64,000 nt of DNA from Steinernema hermaphroditum. Its lineage: Eukaryota; Nematoda; Chromadorea; Rhabditida; Steinernematidae. The position numbers and the translations under genes are program-made. The notes beneath the pieces were generated by a model. It made no database searches. It saw nothing but the letters and a program-made list of their open reading frames with translations, and was not told where the DNA came from. Where the stretch lies: NCBI GenBank assembly GCA_030435675.1, contig CM059621.1, positions 2,852,001 to 2,916,000 of the forward strand. The letters are read 5' to 3'. Positions 22,249 through 34,062 of the stretch are shown here, one piece after another (position 1 is the stretch's first letter; each line of letters opens with the position of its first letter).

Positions 22249-24691
22249 ATGTCGAGAATAGTGCTCCTGGTGACGATTTTCCTCTGCTTGGGTTACGGTA
22301 AGTTCTTAGGCGGTGACCAACCTATTGTGTATTCTAGTGTTGGCAAACCCGTGCCACTCGGGAGATGCCCAGAAAAGTTGTGGACAATGCATCAAAGCCC
22401 ATCCGGACTGTGCGTGGTGTATTGATCCGGTATGTTGCAGTTTACTGTAGAGAGCTATATTGTCGATTACTTTGTAGAATATGCAAGGCATGTTTCGATG
22501 TGACCTGAAGACTGCTTTCACCGCAACGAGTTGCCCGGCAGAATCTGTTTACCAGCCGAAGGCCGAGACTCTCATCGGAGCTCAGAATGTAGGTTTACGT
22601 GGAGTTTACTAGATATCAGAAAATTTAGAACTTCCCGCTCGATTCGCCAGATCCAAGGGATCAGGGAATCATTCAGATGCATCCTCAGCAGGTGATTATC
22701 CGCATGAAACCTGGAGACGTCGTTGAAGTTCCCTTCCACTACAAGCACAAAGAACAGGCTAGCGTACAGGAGTTCGTCATCCAGACCAGCGAGTTCAAGT
22801 CACTCGGAATCGATGTTCAGTTCTCAATTACCTGTAACGGGTATGGGTTTTTTCGTCTTTTAGAAACACATATTGATAGGAAAATAACATCAACTCTTTT
22901 TATAATTTACAAGACTTCGACATCTTAAATTCCATCGAGACTATGGAGATTCTTCCTTTCAGTGGGCCAAATTTGACCACAACGCTTTTGCACCTAGTAC
23001 ATCAAGTTCTGAAGGCAACCAAGCTAGATTTGCCCTGTAGCAAATTCTAGGTCACACAAGCCGTTGTGAACTGGGAAACCTGTGTGTAAATAAGTGATTA
23101 AATTGGCCCTTCGGGCGACAAGTTTAGCATTTTTACAAGTGGCTGGTTTCGACCCAACATCTGTAGCCAAAATCGGTTTGTAAGTAAATTAGAAGTAACT
23201 CACAAACACTAAAGAAACGAAAGGTCTAGCACGACTAGAGAATAGGTGGAGCTGTTTGTGTGGTTCATAGCAAACCTGCTTCATTCCAAATCGGTGGGTG
23301 CCGTTCTGGTCTTTTTTTGTGTGGTTTCTGCCTCTGTGCATGCGGAAATCTAGGTTAGCAAGATTGGTGCTCATCGAGTATTTTTTATTGAACCTTGTTC
23401 CCGTAAACAAAATATGTGGTCTATCGTAGTTAGCCGATTGTGAATGAAATACGACTCGCTAGTAAGTAAATGTCAGTTCAACACCGGCCCCGGTCCCCAT
23501 TTTCTCCACTCCCTGAAACCGATATGTGCCATACGAAAGCATGATTATCACCCTTTCAGCGAACGCATCGAAGGTCGACACTGCCCTCACGTACATGACG
23601 GCGAAACCATTGAGTTCTTCGCTAAAGTGGCCCTACATGAGTGCCGCAACGGTGGTGACATTCCTGTGTCAATTGGAGTCTTCGGATACAACAAGATCTC
23701 CGCGATCTTCGTCACACCTCTTTGTGGATGCGAGTGCGAAAAGAGACATCTTCATGTAAGGAACATATTAACTCAGCGTGCACCATCAGTTTTAGCAACC
23801 TCGTTCGCCAATCTGCTACAACCGCGGAGATCTGATTTGCGGAGTGTGCGCGTGCGAGAGTGGTATGGGTGGAAATAGCTGCGAATGCGATCTGAGACAA
23901 TACGGAGTGTCGGCAGCCTCGGATTTGGACGATCAGTGCCGAGCGTAATGTCACATATCTAAACAGCTCTTTACAAATCGGCTCACAATTTAGAAGCGAG
24001 AATGAGCCGCTGTGTAGCGGACGTGGAAAGTGTGCGTGTGGAGCGTGTCACTGCACTAACAGCACCACATCTGGAAAGTTCTGCGAGTGCGACAGCTCGA
24101 GCTGTCCCATCGCCAACGGACGTGAATGCAATGGCCAAGGAGAGTGCTCTTGTGGAAAGTGCGTCTGTGAAGATGGATTTGCTGGGCCCGACTGCTCTTG
24201 CTCCGACGATCAATCGTCCTGCACAGAAAATGGAGTAGGTTTTTATTCACCTTTTTCGACTGGCCTATATGGATCAGCAAGTAATGTCGTCTGACTACTT
24301 TTACTGTTTATTTTCAATGAATATTCAAAATGATTACCCTCCTTTCCAGATGGTCTGCAGCAACAACGGCGTCTGCGAATGTGGAAAATGCGTCTGCAAC
24401 GATGGCTTCACCGGTCACACTTGTGGAGTGGAGGAGAGCGTTGGCGAACTGAACTTGGACGAGGAGGACGAAGAGAAGTCAAGCGAGGAAGAACCCGAGG
24501 ACTTGACCCATGAGCACGAGCACGACGATGAGCACCAAGGAGATCCAGGAATTGGAGCTCTCCCTCATGAAGAGGCCACTATGACTACTGAAGGTCAGGA
24601 AGAGAACGTCACCACCTCTCCCGAAACGAGTGGAGCACCGTTCTTTACAGTCTCTTTCCTTATCTTGGCGGCGGTCGCCCTCTTGAGGTAG
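22249..24691 (+). CDS. Integrin beta-like protein lacking beta-I domain and cytoplasmic tail (463 aa)
   Basis: Eight exons (22249-22297, 22338-22429, 22478-22588, 22629-22840, 23560-23755, 23796-23944, 23994-24234, 24350-24691) encode 463 residues. In order: signal peptide (MSRIVLLVTIFLCLGY); PSI domain (SCGQCIKAHPDCAWC, MFRCDL); the strand that opens the hybrid domain (QVIIRMKPGDVVEVPF); then directly the region after the beta-I domain (SEFKSLGIDVQFSITC, RHCPHVHDGETIEFF, PLCGCECEK); cysteine-rich I-EGF modules (CSGRGKCACGACHC, CNGQGECSCGKCVCEDGF, CSNNGVCECGKCVCNDGF); an acidic/His-rich stalk; and a hydrophobic end FFTVSFLILAAVALLR, then stop. The metal-binding beta-I domain (about 240 residues in true integrin beta chains) and the NPxY tail are absent. 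The end looks like a GPI-anchor signal. It cannot be a conventional ligand-binding beta subunit. Confidence 0.88.
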
Positions 24692-24851
24692 AAAAAAAGC
24701 CCGTTTTGTACGACTTTCGATATTTTGCAAAGTTTACATTTTTACACCAAATATTTATTGTGACACTGCCCGTCGATGCCTTCGGAATCCTCTAGTTCCT
24801 CTCTGTCAGTCGTCTCCATTTGCTTCGCCTTTTATTTTGTGTGTCATGTGG

Positions 24852-24868
24852 AATAAACCTCTTTTATT
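24852..24868. terminator. Interleaved polyadenylation signals of two convergent genes
   Basis: AATAAA on the plus strand (24852-24857) serves the integrin-like gene; TTTATT at 24863-24868 is AATAAA on the minus strand for the dermatopontin-like gene. The two 3' ends should overlap by a few tens of bases. Confidence 0.6.
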
Positions 24869-24920
24869 AGTGAAAAACTCGAACTTTTAAGACTTATTAT
24901 TTACATCGTCGTCGCCCGCT

Positions 24921-27900
24921 TCAATGACCCTTGCAAAGACCTAGCATTTGGAGCATATTCTCAATGGTGCCTCCTTCGATATTTGGCAGTGGCAGAGGTT
25001 TCCGTCTCTTCGCTTCCTTGGGAACGTCTGGCATGGGGCCAGCTTGGATGAAAGCGTGGCCTTTGAGGTTTGGACCGGTCATGTCGACCGTAAGGGAGTC
25101 GTCGTCGGATGAACTGTCGATCTTGAAGGCCGGTGGTTCGGCTGTTGTGGGTTGTTGTTTGTTTTTTTTCGTTGGCGCTTGAGGAAAAGCGATCTGAGCC
25201 ATCGACAGACCGTCCTGGAAATACGCTCTTTAGAGAGGTGCTAATTAGATCCACAGAGAGTATAGAGTAGAAGGCGACTGGAAGGCAACTGGACGCTTCT
25301 AACAAGAGCAGAAGAAAAGACGTGTTTCCAATACATAAAGATGGAAATGAGAACCAGACTAGTGCTAGAAATGGTCATCTTTCTCATGCAGTGATGTCGA
25401 CTCGGTGAACTTTTGCAATCCGAACCGAATCGTTCAGTAATTAACTCAAACAGGGTGCTTTAACATACAAGTCGACCTACGAATTTAAAAGCTTTTGGGC
25501 ATGCCGAATAGCTTTTTGAAACGAAAGAACTAACCTGTATGTTTTGGAGGAAATCGGAGATTCCATTCAAAAATCCGTTCGGTCCTGTATGCTTTTCCTT
25601 ATCAAAGTTGTCGTCGTACATATCGTAGTAGTCCAGCGCGCTCGTATGCTTTTCTCCTGCCTTTTTCGAAGTTTTACTCGTAGTGGATGTCGTTTTCGAC
25701 GTTGACGATGTTGCCCTTGTGGAAGACGGCTGCTCCGTTGTTGTTGTCGTTGTGGGAGTTGTGGCTTCAGGAGTTGTCATAAACCTTCTTCTCGAAGCCA
25801 CATCTTTCTAAATACAGCTATTCATATTTGAGTATAACATTCAGCCGAACCAAATGCTCCAATCGGCTCTTGTAGACAGTGGTCGGCTGGTTGTCGATGG
25901 AGTCAAAGGGTACATATTGAGGGATGGACACAAGCTTGGGTTTAACATAAGATCCGGGAAGAACTTGAAGAACTCTGTTGTTCTCTTCGAACAGGCGATG
26001 ACGACGGATCTCCTCTCGTTTCTCTTGCTCCATGAAGAGAGGATTGTATTCTTCAATGACCGGAGGGAAACGTCCCCTGGACCATTGCCAAGGAACCTGG
26101 CGACGTGCTCGAATATCGGTTTCTTTCTCAGGTTTTTTGATTTCAACGTCCACGGGACATAGTTGGAGCCACCATCGGCGGTCACTGAAATATATCATCA
26201 TTATACCAGTCTTTGAAGCACAGTCTTATCATGATGAACATTATAGGTAACTATCAAGAGAACCTACCCATTTTCAGCCATCGCTTGCCAACGCCTTATA
26301 ATCTGGGCCGATGAACTGAATGTACTGGATCGGCGATAGTCGTTAATAAATTTCGTATCGATGCAGTCGCCAGTGCGAATTTTGATCGAGTCGCTATGAC
26401 AGCAGAGCAGTTGCCATGAGTTCACTCCAGGCGCTACGTTTTCGATCATTTCAACACCTACGGTGTACTGAAACACATCACTATAAACAGAAAGCACCGA
26501 CGGAATACCTGGTCACTTCCACAGCTCAGGTATAAATCACCGTTTTCGGTCGAGGCTGTCTCGGTCGTCGTACATTGCTCGTCGAATACCTGAAGATGTT
26601 TCTTGATCTTAGCTATCGAATACTGTGGATAGCAAAAAGGAACGACGACAGGGAGCTCAAAGGAGCTTTTCCTGTTTATGTAAATAAAAGAGCACCAACC
26701 TTAGAATAATGTGTTTAAAGTGCATTTTGGACGCTTTGTGGTAGTCATTTTTAAGAACTTGAACTCAGATCTTTCTCGGAACTCAATTCAAGTCATAGTC
26801 CTTTTCGCTTTTTCGCTTTTATGTTCATCATCCCCTATGTAACCCCCTTACGTTTGGCAAACAACTTTTTGTCTTTACGTCACCTAGTGAGTCACTTCGC
26901 GTTGTTCGCGATGAGTAGATAAATGGGCTAGTTTAAAAACTAAGATTTAGGTCATCAATAGCGCTTAGGTCAGCGGAGCTACAACAGAAGGGTAACGACA
27001 CATGTGACAACGAAAAAAACGGCAATCCTAAATTATTTTTAAAAAATCGAAAAAGCTACTAACAATGAAGAGTATGACGTCGGAGATGCCCAACAATGAA
27101 TCGACTTGCAAATAAATAGCATTTGCAATGAGCCACACAGCCATATTGGCCACTGTCACTATATCTTTGGAACCGCCAGATCATCTATTTGTTTGATGGG
27201 ATAAAATGGAATAAAGAAGTTTCTATGAGCACCAACCTATGGTGTCTCCACCCGAAAGGCCGTTACACATTAGCTATTAGCGTCGCTTGCAGGGTTGCTT
27301 GGTTTTTAGCGCCAAAAAGGGGCGACATTGCGCTCGGTATCGTTTATATCGTTACTTGTTAATTGTTAATTATTGCATCGTTAATTGACATAAGACTATA
27401 TTTCTATATTACTTTTCTAGCTGATGGTGCGAATAGGACAGCTCTTTTTTGCTGTCTTCTGCTTTACTATTCACGCACATTCACGAACCCGCAGCTGATG
27501 TGCACTTTTCAAATCATGAATGTAGGTCATCGGGATTGGCAAGCGCTGCAGGTGTTCAAATTTGAACTGATTGCTCAACGAGATAATGGAACCTTTAGAA
27601 GTACTGTAATAACCTAAAGGTACAACTCACAACAAATCGATAAACATCTGTGGTGCTCTTGCTAGTGCCAGAGTTCAAAGGAAATAAAAAAGAGCTAACT
27701 AACATGCATGCTCAACATTGTCCTTTTTAAAGGATTCTTCGTTTTCATTGTTTTGCAATTCATGCTCGTAGCTGCAATAGAATGGAACTGAGTGCCTTCA
27801 TCTTTCTGAAGTGTATCGTGTTCTTTGCGCATGGCTCAATTCGGAGGTCTGCAAGTCGAATTTGATGAACAACCCCTATTCTCACCGAATTGTTAGGAAA

Positions 27901-28199
27901 CAAAAAAGTTCGAGTTAAAATGCCAATCGGCCAACGAAATCTCTTTAGAGGCAATGAGCTAAGTATAGTACAGCTTCGTAATGATACAATTGTAATCCAG
28001 AATAAGCAATTAACTAACTCACCAGCATGGAAGACGAAAATCTCGAGCAGGCAAAATTGTAAAACCTCTCGGTTCCATCATACGCTGAGCCGAATTTCGA
28101 CAAGTAGTACCCGTTAGGGCACTGAAACGTGGTCATTCCATGGCCGACCACATTTCTCAATAGTGCTGCAGCTGCAAGCGTAAGCAATCTCGACCACAT
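24921..28199 (-). CDS. Dermatopontin-like secreted protein with Thr/Ser-rich extension (452 aa)
   Basis: Six exons (28023-28199, 26509-26589, 26268-26467, 25851-26184, 25535-25807, 24921-25214) close to 452 residues. Signal peptide [21 protein letters not shown] is followed by three dermatopontin-type units: [18 protein letters not shown] with [20 protein letters not shown] with [12 protein letters not shown]; and [12 protein letters not shown], each with the aromatic-x-x-x-C pattern of that extracellular-matrix family. After about residue 190 comes a basic, then Thr/Ser-rich region, an Asp/Tyr patch ([11 protein letters not shown]) and a C-terminal tail. Intron 1 (1433 bp) is the least certain join, but phase agrees. 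Convergent with the integrin-like gene. The family call rests on pattern, not on a profile search. Confidence 0.7.
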
Positions 28200-29500
28200 C
28201 GATCGATTTTGCCTGGAAATGGTGAATTACGACAAAAACGGATTAAATGACACGGTCGCCCATTGCGCGGCCGTCTCATTTCTGGGTCAGTTGATGATCG
28301 TCACCGCGCGCGCGATAAATTCCGTCCGTTGAATGAAACACAACGGCGGCGGCGGAGCTGCGCGAGGAGTAATCCACTCGTGGTCACAACAAAGGGCGGA
28401 CCAATTGCGCAACCGAACTACAAATGAAGCCCTTCAAAGATTATGGGCATGCACGACTCGAACGGAAACTGAACCGAAGTGACCTTCGAGTGGACGTTCC
28501 ATTTCCGCAGCAAAGTTGGATACACTCCTTGCCACTCAAACTGAAGTAGCGTTGTTTGTTCGTCGGAATATCTCTTAACTACCCGCGAAGATGATCTGTT
28601 TGTTTTGGTCTGCAGCGTGTCGTCGCGATTTGGCGAAGTTCCCACAGGTCAACGGTGATGGAGCATCTATGGTTCTGACTTCTGCAGACTCGATGAATTC
28701 GCAGGTATTGGGTTGGTGGAGAAGATGGCCTCCAACGTTTTCAGTTCATTAAGTACTGTAACAAGTATCGGGGACATGCTGATGTGGGTAACACTGACAG
28801 ATGCTAATCCCAGATAATGACTACAAGAGCTGATTTCTACCTTACCGCCAAACATGGAAAAGATGACCCAAAAGTGACTCAAGATGACTCACCCTGCCCG
28901 ACTGCACAAGGTCTTTTCCAAGTTCATGTCTGCAAGAGCCCACTGTGTTAGGCTAAAACTCTTCTTTCCAGAACACGTTAGCCTTTCTTCGTTATACCGG
29001 ATCCGCATTTTGTTCTTTTAAATTCAGAACTCTTCCCGCCGAGAACGATATCAGTGGAAAGCGTTTAAAGTAAGACAAAGAGGTCAGAAATTGGACCGAA
29101 ATATTCCGTGCCTCTAAACCTTCCATAATATTGAAGGAAGGAGCTGATGCCCTGGAAGAACAACAACCTTGGTTTAGCCACTCGAAATGCGTAAACCATG
29201 AGCGAAATATGTGTGTTTGTATCAGTAAGGTTTCATTGAAATCATGCGCCATTTTCAGTGTAACAACCCAATATCACGATGTTGCGACTACATATAACAC
29301 CAATCATGTTCTGTTGCACCCTGCAGTACTCCGTACATATGTACAATGATCCCGCGAGTTCCCACTTGTCTGACAAAAGACAAAACATCATTTAACAAAG
29401 CTGGCAACGGAGGTGCGTTGTATGCATGTATCCATATATATCTTTTGTTTCGACCATTCGGAAAGGGCGGTATGAAAGGGCGCGGACGAACAGAGATATT
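28200..29500. other. No gene seen
   Basis: Upstream region of the dermatopontin-like gene, including a GCGCGCGC run and GGCGGCGGCGG at about 28305-28355, followed by AT-rich sequence without supported exons. Confidence 0.4.
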
Positions 29501-29501
29501 C

Positions 29502-30676
29502 TCAGTGGCTGGCGACCAAGCCATTTGTCCCGTTTGTAGACTCCACTTTTGAGCTGAATCGTGATCCCAGCATTTTTCGAACTTCAGGATTAAAGATGAT
29601 AATGGCCAGCCTATGCGACTATAGTGAAATCGTTGTAAGGGAAGAGCTTACCCATTGCTCAGATAAGCCATTATCCTGCTGTCAAATTCAAATACATGCA
29701 GCACAGTATCGTCGGTTTCCGGGCGGCTCGTTACAACTACCCACAGTATAAGAGATGTCACCATAGTCACGTTCTGAACTGCCGTCTATACGACCTATTA
29801 AGCAACTTTCGTGTCGTACGGCTGTACCTGTGCAAAGAATCTAACATTCCGTCTGAAATGCTCATCTTTTGCAGCGCTTTTATTCGTAACTTTGATTTGA
29901 AGAATCTTGTAGAAAGTGATACCGTCAAGTAGAAGTGATAGGGAGCACACAGCTGTGCAACCCCTGCTGATGAAGCTGTTAAGAACAGAGTAGTTATGAT
30001 CACAGTTCGGACTCCTGACAAACACATAGTTGTAGAATTGCGGACTATATCCGACGATGCTACAAGGAATCACTAAAGGAAGAGCAAGCTACAATGAGTA
30101 GATCAACCCTTACAAAAATAGAGTGCTGTCACAGCAGCAACTTCTACCCACGTCACAGTGATAATAGCAGCTATGAGTCGCTTCGTAAATATATGATTGT
30201 ACTTTACTGGGGCGCACACGGCCAGCATTCTATTCGCCGAGACATACTGGTTCATTGCGCAAGCCTCGGCGGCGAAGAACAATTCTACCGAATAGGCAGC
30301 TATACCAAGCTGTGGTGGAATGTCCTTTGGCTGCCTAATTGTGTAAAATTGTTATCTAGCTAGTGCAATTTTTCACTCACAGGAATGTAACCGGTCCTGA
30401 ATAGATCAGGTTCACAATGTTCGCACCGATCTCCCCGATGGTTCGACTCACCCAGAAAGCACCGAACGCATTGTGGAATATGGTGACGTTTTTGATGACA
30501 TACAGGTTCAGAAGTCCGATTGCTACTGTGACCATGCTCATCTAGAAGACGATATATGCTCAAAAACAGGTGTTCCTTACCATCCATATCGATAGTCCAA
30601 TCAGTGCCTCAAACTTCGACAACTCGCCTCGTCCTTGAAGCTCTCTGCCCCAAGCGACATCAGACGTTTTGTTCAT
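29502..30676 (-). CDS. 7TM chemoreceptor, Srx-like, gene 2 (321 aa)
   Basis: Exons 30581-30676, 30381-30541, 30114-30334, 29828-30072, 29652-29785 and 29502-29610 encode 321 residues from MNKTSDVAWGRELQGRG. Motifs: HNAFGAFWVSRTIGE, MNQYVSANRMLAVCAPVKY, GYSPQFYNYVFVRS, FRRNVRFFAQTAVQNVTM, IIIFNPEVRKML. Exon sizes 161, 221, 245 and 134 and all phases equal those of gene 3. An AsnX(S/T) site lies at the extreme N terminus. Likely an orphan chemosensory receptor; no expression evidence is visible. Confidence 0.87.
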
Positions 30677-31090
30677 CTTCACAGATTCAGGAAGAATAAC
30701 TGAAGCAAACTGTTTACTGTGCTGCCTTTTTATATTTTTGTGAAAGGGAAACACACAATCGTTGAACAATAGATTGCAAATTGTAATGCCCGTTTTGTCC
30801 ATAACCACGATTCTTTACAATTTAGCAACCGTTGTTTTCTTCCTTTCCTTTCTTCGAATCATTCTGAGAAGGTATACCAAGAAGTGTTTCCTTCCTACCC
30901 GTCGCACATGTTTCAAAAACAAGGACTGCCTTTTTGGTGATCAAGAACCACATCAATCTTTGGCTTTTTTTGGAAACGTACCGTATTAAAATTAGACGTA
31001 CTTCTCGTTCTTTGTACATATCGAGTCTAGCACAGTACTCAGATTACGTCTATTCGCATAAGCGAGCTAAGTGTTTACCATTTTTATATT

Positions 31091-31161
31091 GACAGTCCGA
31101 TTGGTATCATAAACTTAAATTTCGACAGCTCGCCTCAGGCAGCATCGGCCGTTTTATTCAT
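31091..31161 (-). pseudogene. Relic of a chemoreceptor first exon
   Basis: On the minus strand this matches the first exon of receptor gene 2 (start, AAAACG, GAGCTGTCGAAATTTAAG) but has a deletion in the QGRG segment and a frameshift. No later exons follow at their expected distance. It is a remnant of a tandem duplicate just upstream of gene 2. Confidence 0.6.
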
Positions 31162-31169
31162 TACCTCCA

Positions 31170-34062
31170 GGAAACGAGTGGGACTATTTACTATGATACT
31201 TTCTGTGACTCTCTGTCAAATGTAAGCAAGAAACCAACAGTTGAATAGAGAGAGAACCGAATCTAGTTTCAGTCGTCATACCTCTACGAATAATGGTTTC
31301 TTGATTATACGTCTGTTTTCGCTTGACCCTTAGGTTATTATGATGTTAATGTGGAAGCCCGATGCAGATATAGACGTTCGATTCAGCTGACCCTTTGACA
31401 TCTTCTTTTGACATTTTTCGCGCGTCCACACATCTCCACCACAATTGCCAATCAGCGCACAAAAGAGCGCTCATTTCTGCACATCGCGAAACGGATTATC
31501 AGAACATTTGATAAGAGTGACGGCAGAAACTGCGGAAGTGGAAGCTGGTTTTATGAATTGACCAAAACACAAAACACCATCTGCCTTTGTTCGCTATCGA
31601 GATGTTGCACTTTTCGAAGCATTTCTCTTGCCCTGTGTAAGTTCTTAACTCGCAGTGGATCCATTGGCAATTGGACAAATCACGAATGTCTTCCGTTCCC
31701 TCGAGTTCGGCAAGATCTTATCCAAAAAATCCAATTTTGATATGAATGAGCGTTTAAGGATTATTTTCTCTGATCTTGTGGCTTATTTTGACATGTTTAC
31801 TTTCATCCCACCATTGGTTTTAATGTCTCGCTTGGTTCCGACTTCGTCGCTCCACCGCGGATAAGTAACGCTTGCGATAGCGAGGAATGGTGAGGAAAGT
31901 GAACAATGACTCTGGTCGACCTCATATCTGATGAACAACAGCATCCTCTTTGAGTAATTGTTTAGCATAGCCACTCTGTTGTACTATACCGCTCACTTCG
32001 GTAGGTTCCATTGCTAAATAGAAGATATGTCTTGCAGACGTTCCAGACAACCGAATAGCTGATCCAATCCTGTATTTCACCGGAGGGCTTCCGAAATTGT
32101 TTGCGCCTTAATCTCAATGACTGTAGTAACCGTTATTGTACGCGATTCTGATCAGGATTGATGTAATCGCCTACCTCTGTCTTTATCGCATAAAGTTATG
32201 ATAGGCGTGATTACATGTGGCACAACGTGACCTGTCCATGTTCAAAGCACAAATTGCTTTGAGGTCGCTCGGACCTTGCGATAATCTGCCGATGCGGAAG
32301 AATCGAAAGATCGTCGACCTATCAGTGACACTGCAACCACTAGAATTGATAACGATACGACCGCAAAGACGAAGGAGTTATTAAGAGCCTCGAACAGTTC
32401 AGCTAAATGGTCAGCTTTTAAAGGTGACCTTTCAAGACGAGTTTATTCGTCAAGCCTTGTGACAAGAAGTGAAAAACTAGCCGGTGGATGTGTGTTCTTA
32501 TCATCACAGTGCAAAAACAAACACCAGAGTTCTGAATGTGTTTTATGTATGGGAGTTGATAATGCTTTAAACGATCGACGATCAATTGTCCACATGGATC
32601 ACATCATCACATTTATGTTACCGTATACCGGTATCTCATTTTAACGCCTTTGGTGATCTATTTGCGACCGCTTCACCAATTCCAGACGAGACGACACCAC
32701 ACTGCCATAACGACAAGAAATCACAACTCATCATTCTTGGGGTATTGCCACACCTAAATGATGACACATTTCCAAGTGTGCTCTGTAAGATCATTCCCGA
32801 CCTAAATTACCACTTTTATACAGTGGAATGCTGTGTTTGCAGTGGTGCTCCTTTCCAATCATAGCCCTGTAAAGGTAGTAAAGCGAGACTCCTAAAGAGC
32901 AAAAAATTAACTCCAACATAAAAGCGCCACTTGCAGATCACCAACTGGAAGCGTTTTTATCTTCCGATATATACATCAGCTGCAACGGTGCGTCGTTAAT
33001 GAGCAAATGTCACCGATGTTATCAGCACAGATGAAAATAATGAAAATAAATGATAGATCAGATACGTCTGTACATGCAAAAGCAGAAATGATGAAAAACA
33101 AATAACGCTGACCTGTACAATTTTGAGATATGTATTGCTAGTGTTAAGTTTCTCTATCGCTTTTTCTATCTCAAAATTGAACAGGTCAGCTTTCTCCTAC
33201 CGAATTCTAAAAGCTGTCTGTATGTAACCGTTTTAAGATTTCAAAATCATTATTTTTGGAAAGCGTAAAGGCATTTTTCTTCTGACCAAAATGGTATTCT
33301 AATAAATTGTTTTAATACACATGGAGCGTTTTCAATCATTGAATATATAATGTTATGTATTACACGTCATCGTACCCCATATTTAATCGTTAGCTTCTTC
33401 TCTCACTCAGATTGGTCAACTGTTTCTTCTTGGGAAGGCGCTATACTTTTGGACGACCATTGCACCCCGTTTGCGTTCGTCATTTTCCAAGTTTCGCTGT
33501 CTTTTATCTGTCTTCTGGTTGAGCCTCCGGCGACATCCTTTACCAGTGTCCGTCTTCTTGTCTATAAGATTAATTCTCGTCAGTCGGCGCTCGACTCACC
33601 GTTTCCTGAAGGTAATGAATTCCTTGTTTTGAGCCGATATCAGTTCTTCTACCGACTTCGAGTGATCTCGTCACGCTCAGGTTCTGCACCCTGTTGTCTA
33701 TCGCTCCTTGAACATCTTTCATAAGCGCATGACTGCAAGGACTAACGTGACTCGTCCACGTTCAAAACACGAATTGCAAAGAGCGAATGAACCTAAAGGG
33801 CTTCCGAGAAATCATCCTCTGTGAGTTCCCAATCTTGTTCTATAGCTATGTAACTCAGTTACCGGTATACGGTACTACATTAATACTGTGGTCACTGTTT
33901 ACTCATCACATTTTACGTACGAATGTGCACAGCACATGCATCTGTCACGATCACGCCCATGTGCTGGGATGTGTTTTCATTTTTTGGTGAGTGGAAGTGT
34001 GCTCTTGTCCGATAAGTGATAATGCACAAAAGATAAATTGCTATTCGTGGTGCTGAAAATCC
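31170..34062. other. No assigned gene (one hairpin)
   Basis: Frames at 31655-31864 (FGKILSKKSNFD and DMFTFIPPLVLM runs) and 33350-33724 are open but unsupported by splice structure or motifs. The only clear structure is the inverted repeat at 33107-33190. Confidence 0.35.
33107..33190. repeat. Near-perfect 24-bp hairpin
   Basis: GCTGACCTGTACAATTTTGA and its continuation (33107-33130) pairs with 33167-33190 with one mismatch, leaving a 36-nt loop. It could be the relic of a foldback MITE or a small-RNA precursor; the loop is longer than in typical nematode pre-miRNAs. Confidence 0.55.

Noticed and set aside
25818..26201. Alternative minus-strand frame starting [10 protein letters not shown]
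   Set aside because: Shadow frame; the DRRWWLQLC frame fits splice phase and the dermatopontin pattern.
27363..27617. Plus-strand frame with [13 protein letters not shown] resembling a dermatopontin motif
   Set aside because: Lies in the first intron of the minus-strand dermatopontin-like gene, on the opposite strand, with no neighbouring exons; similarity is too short.
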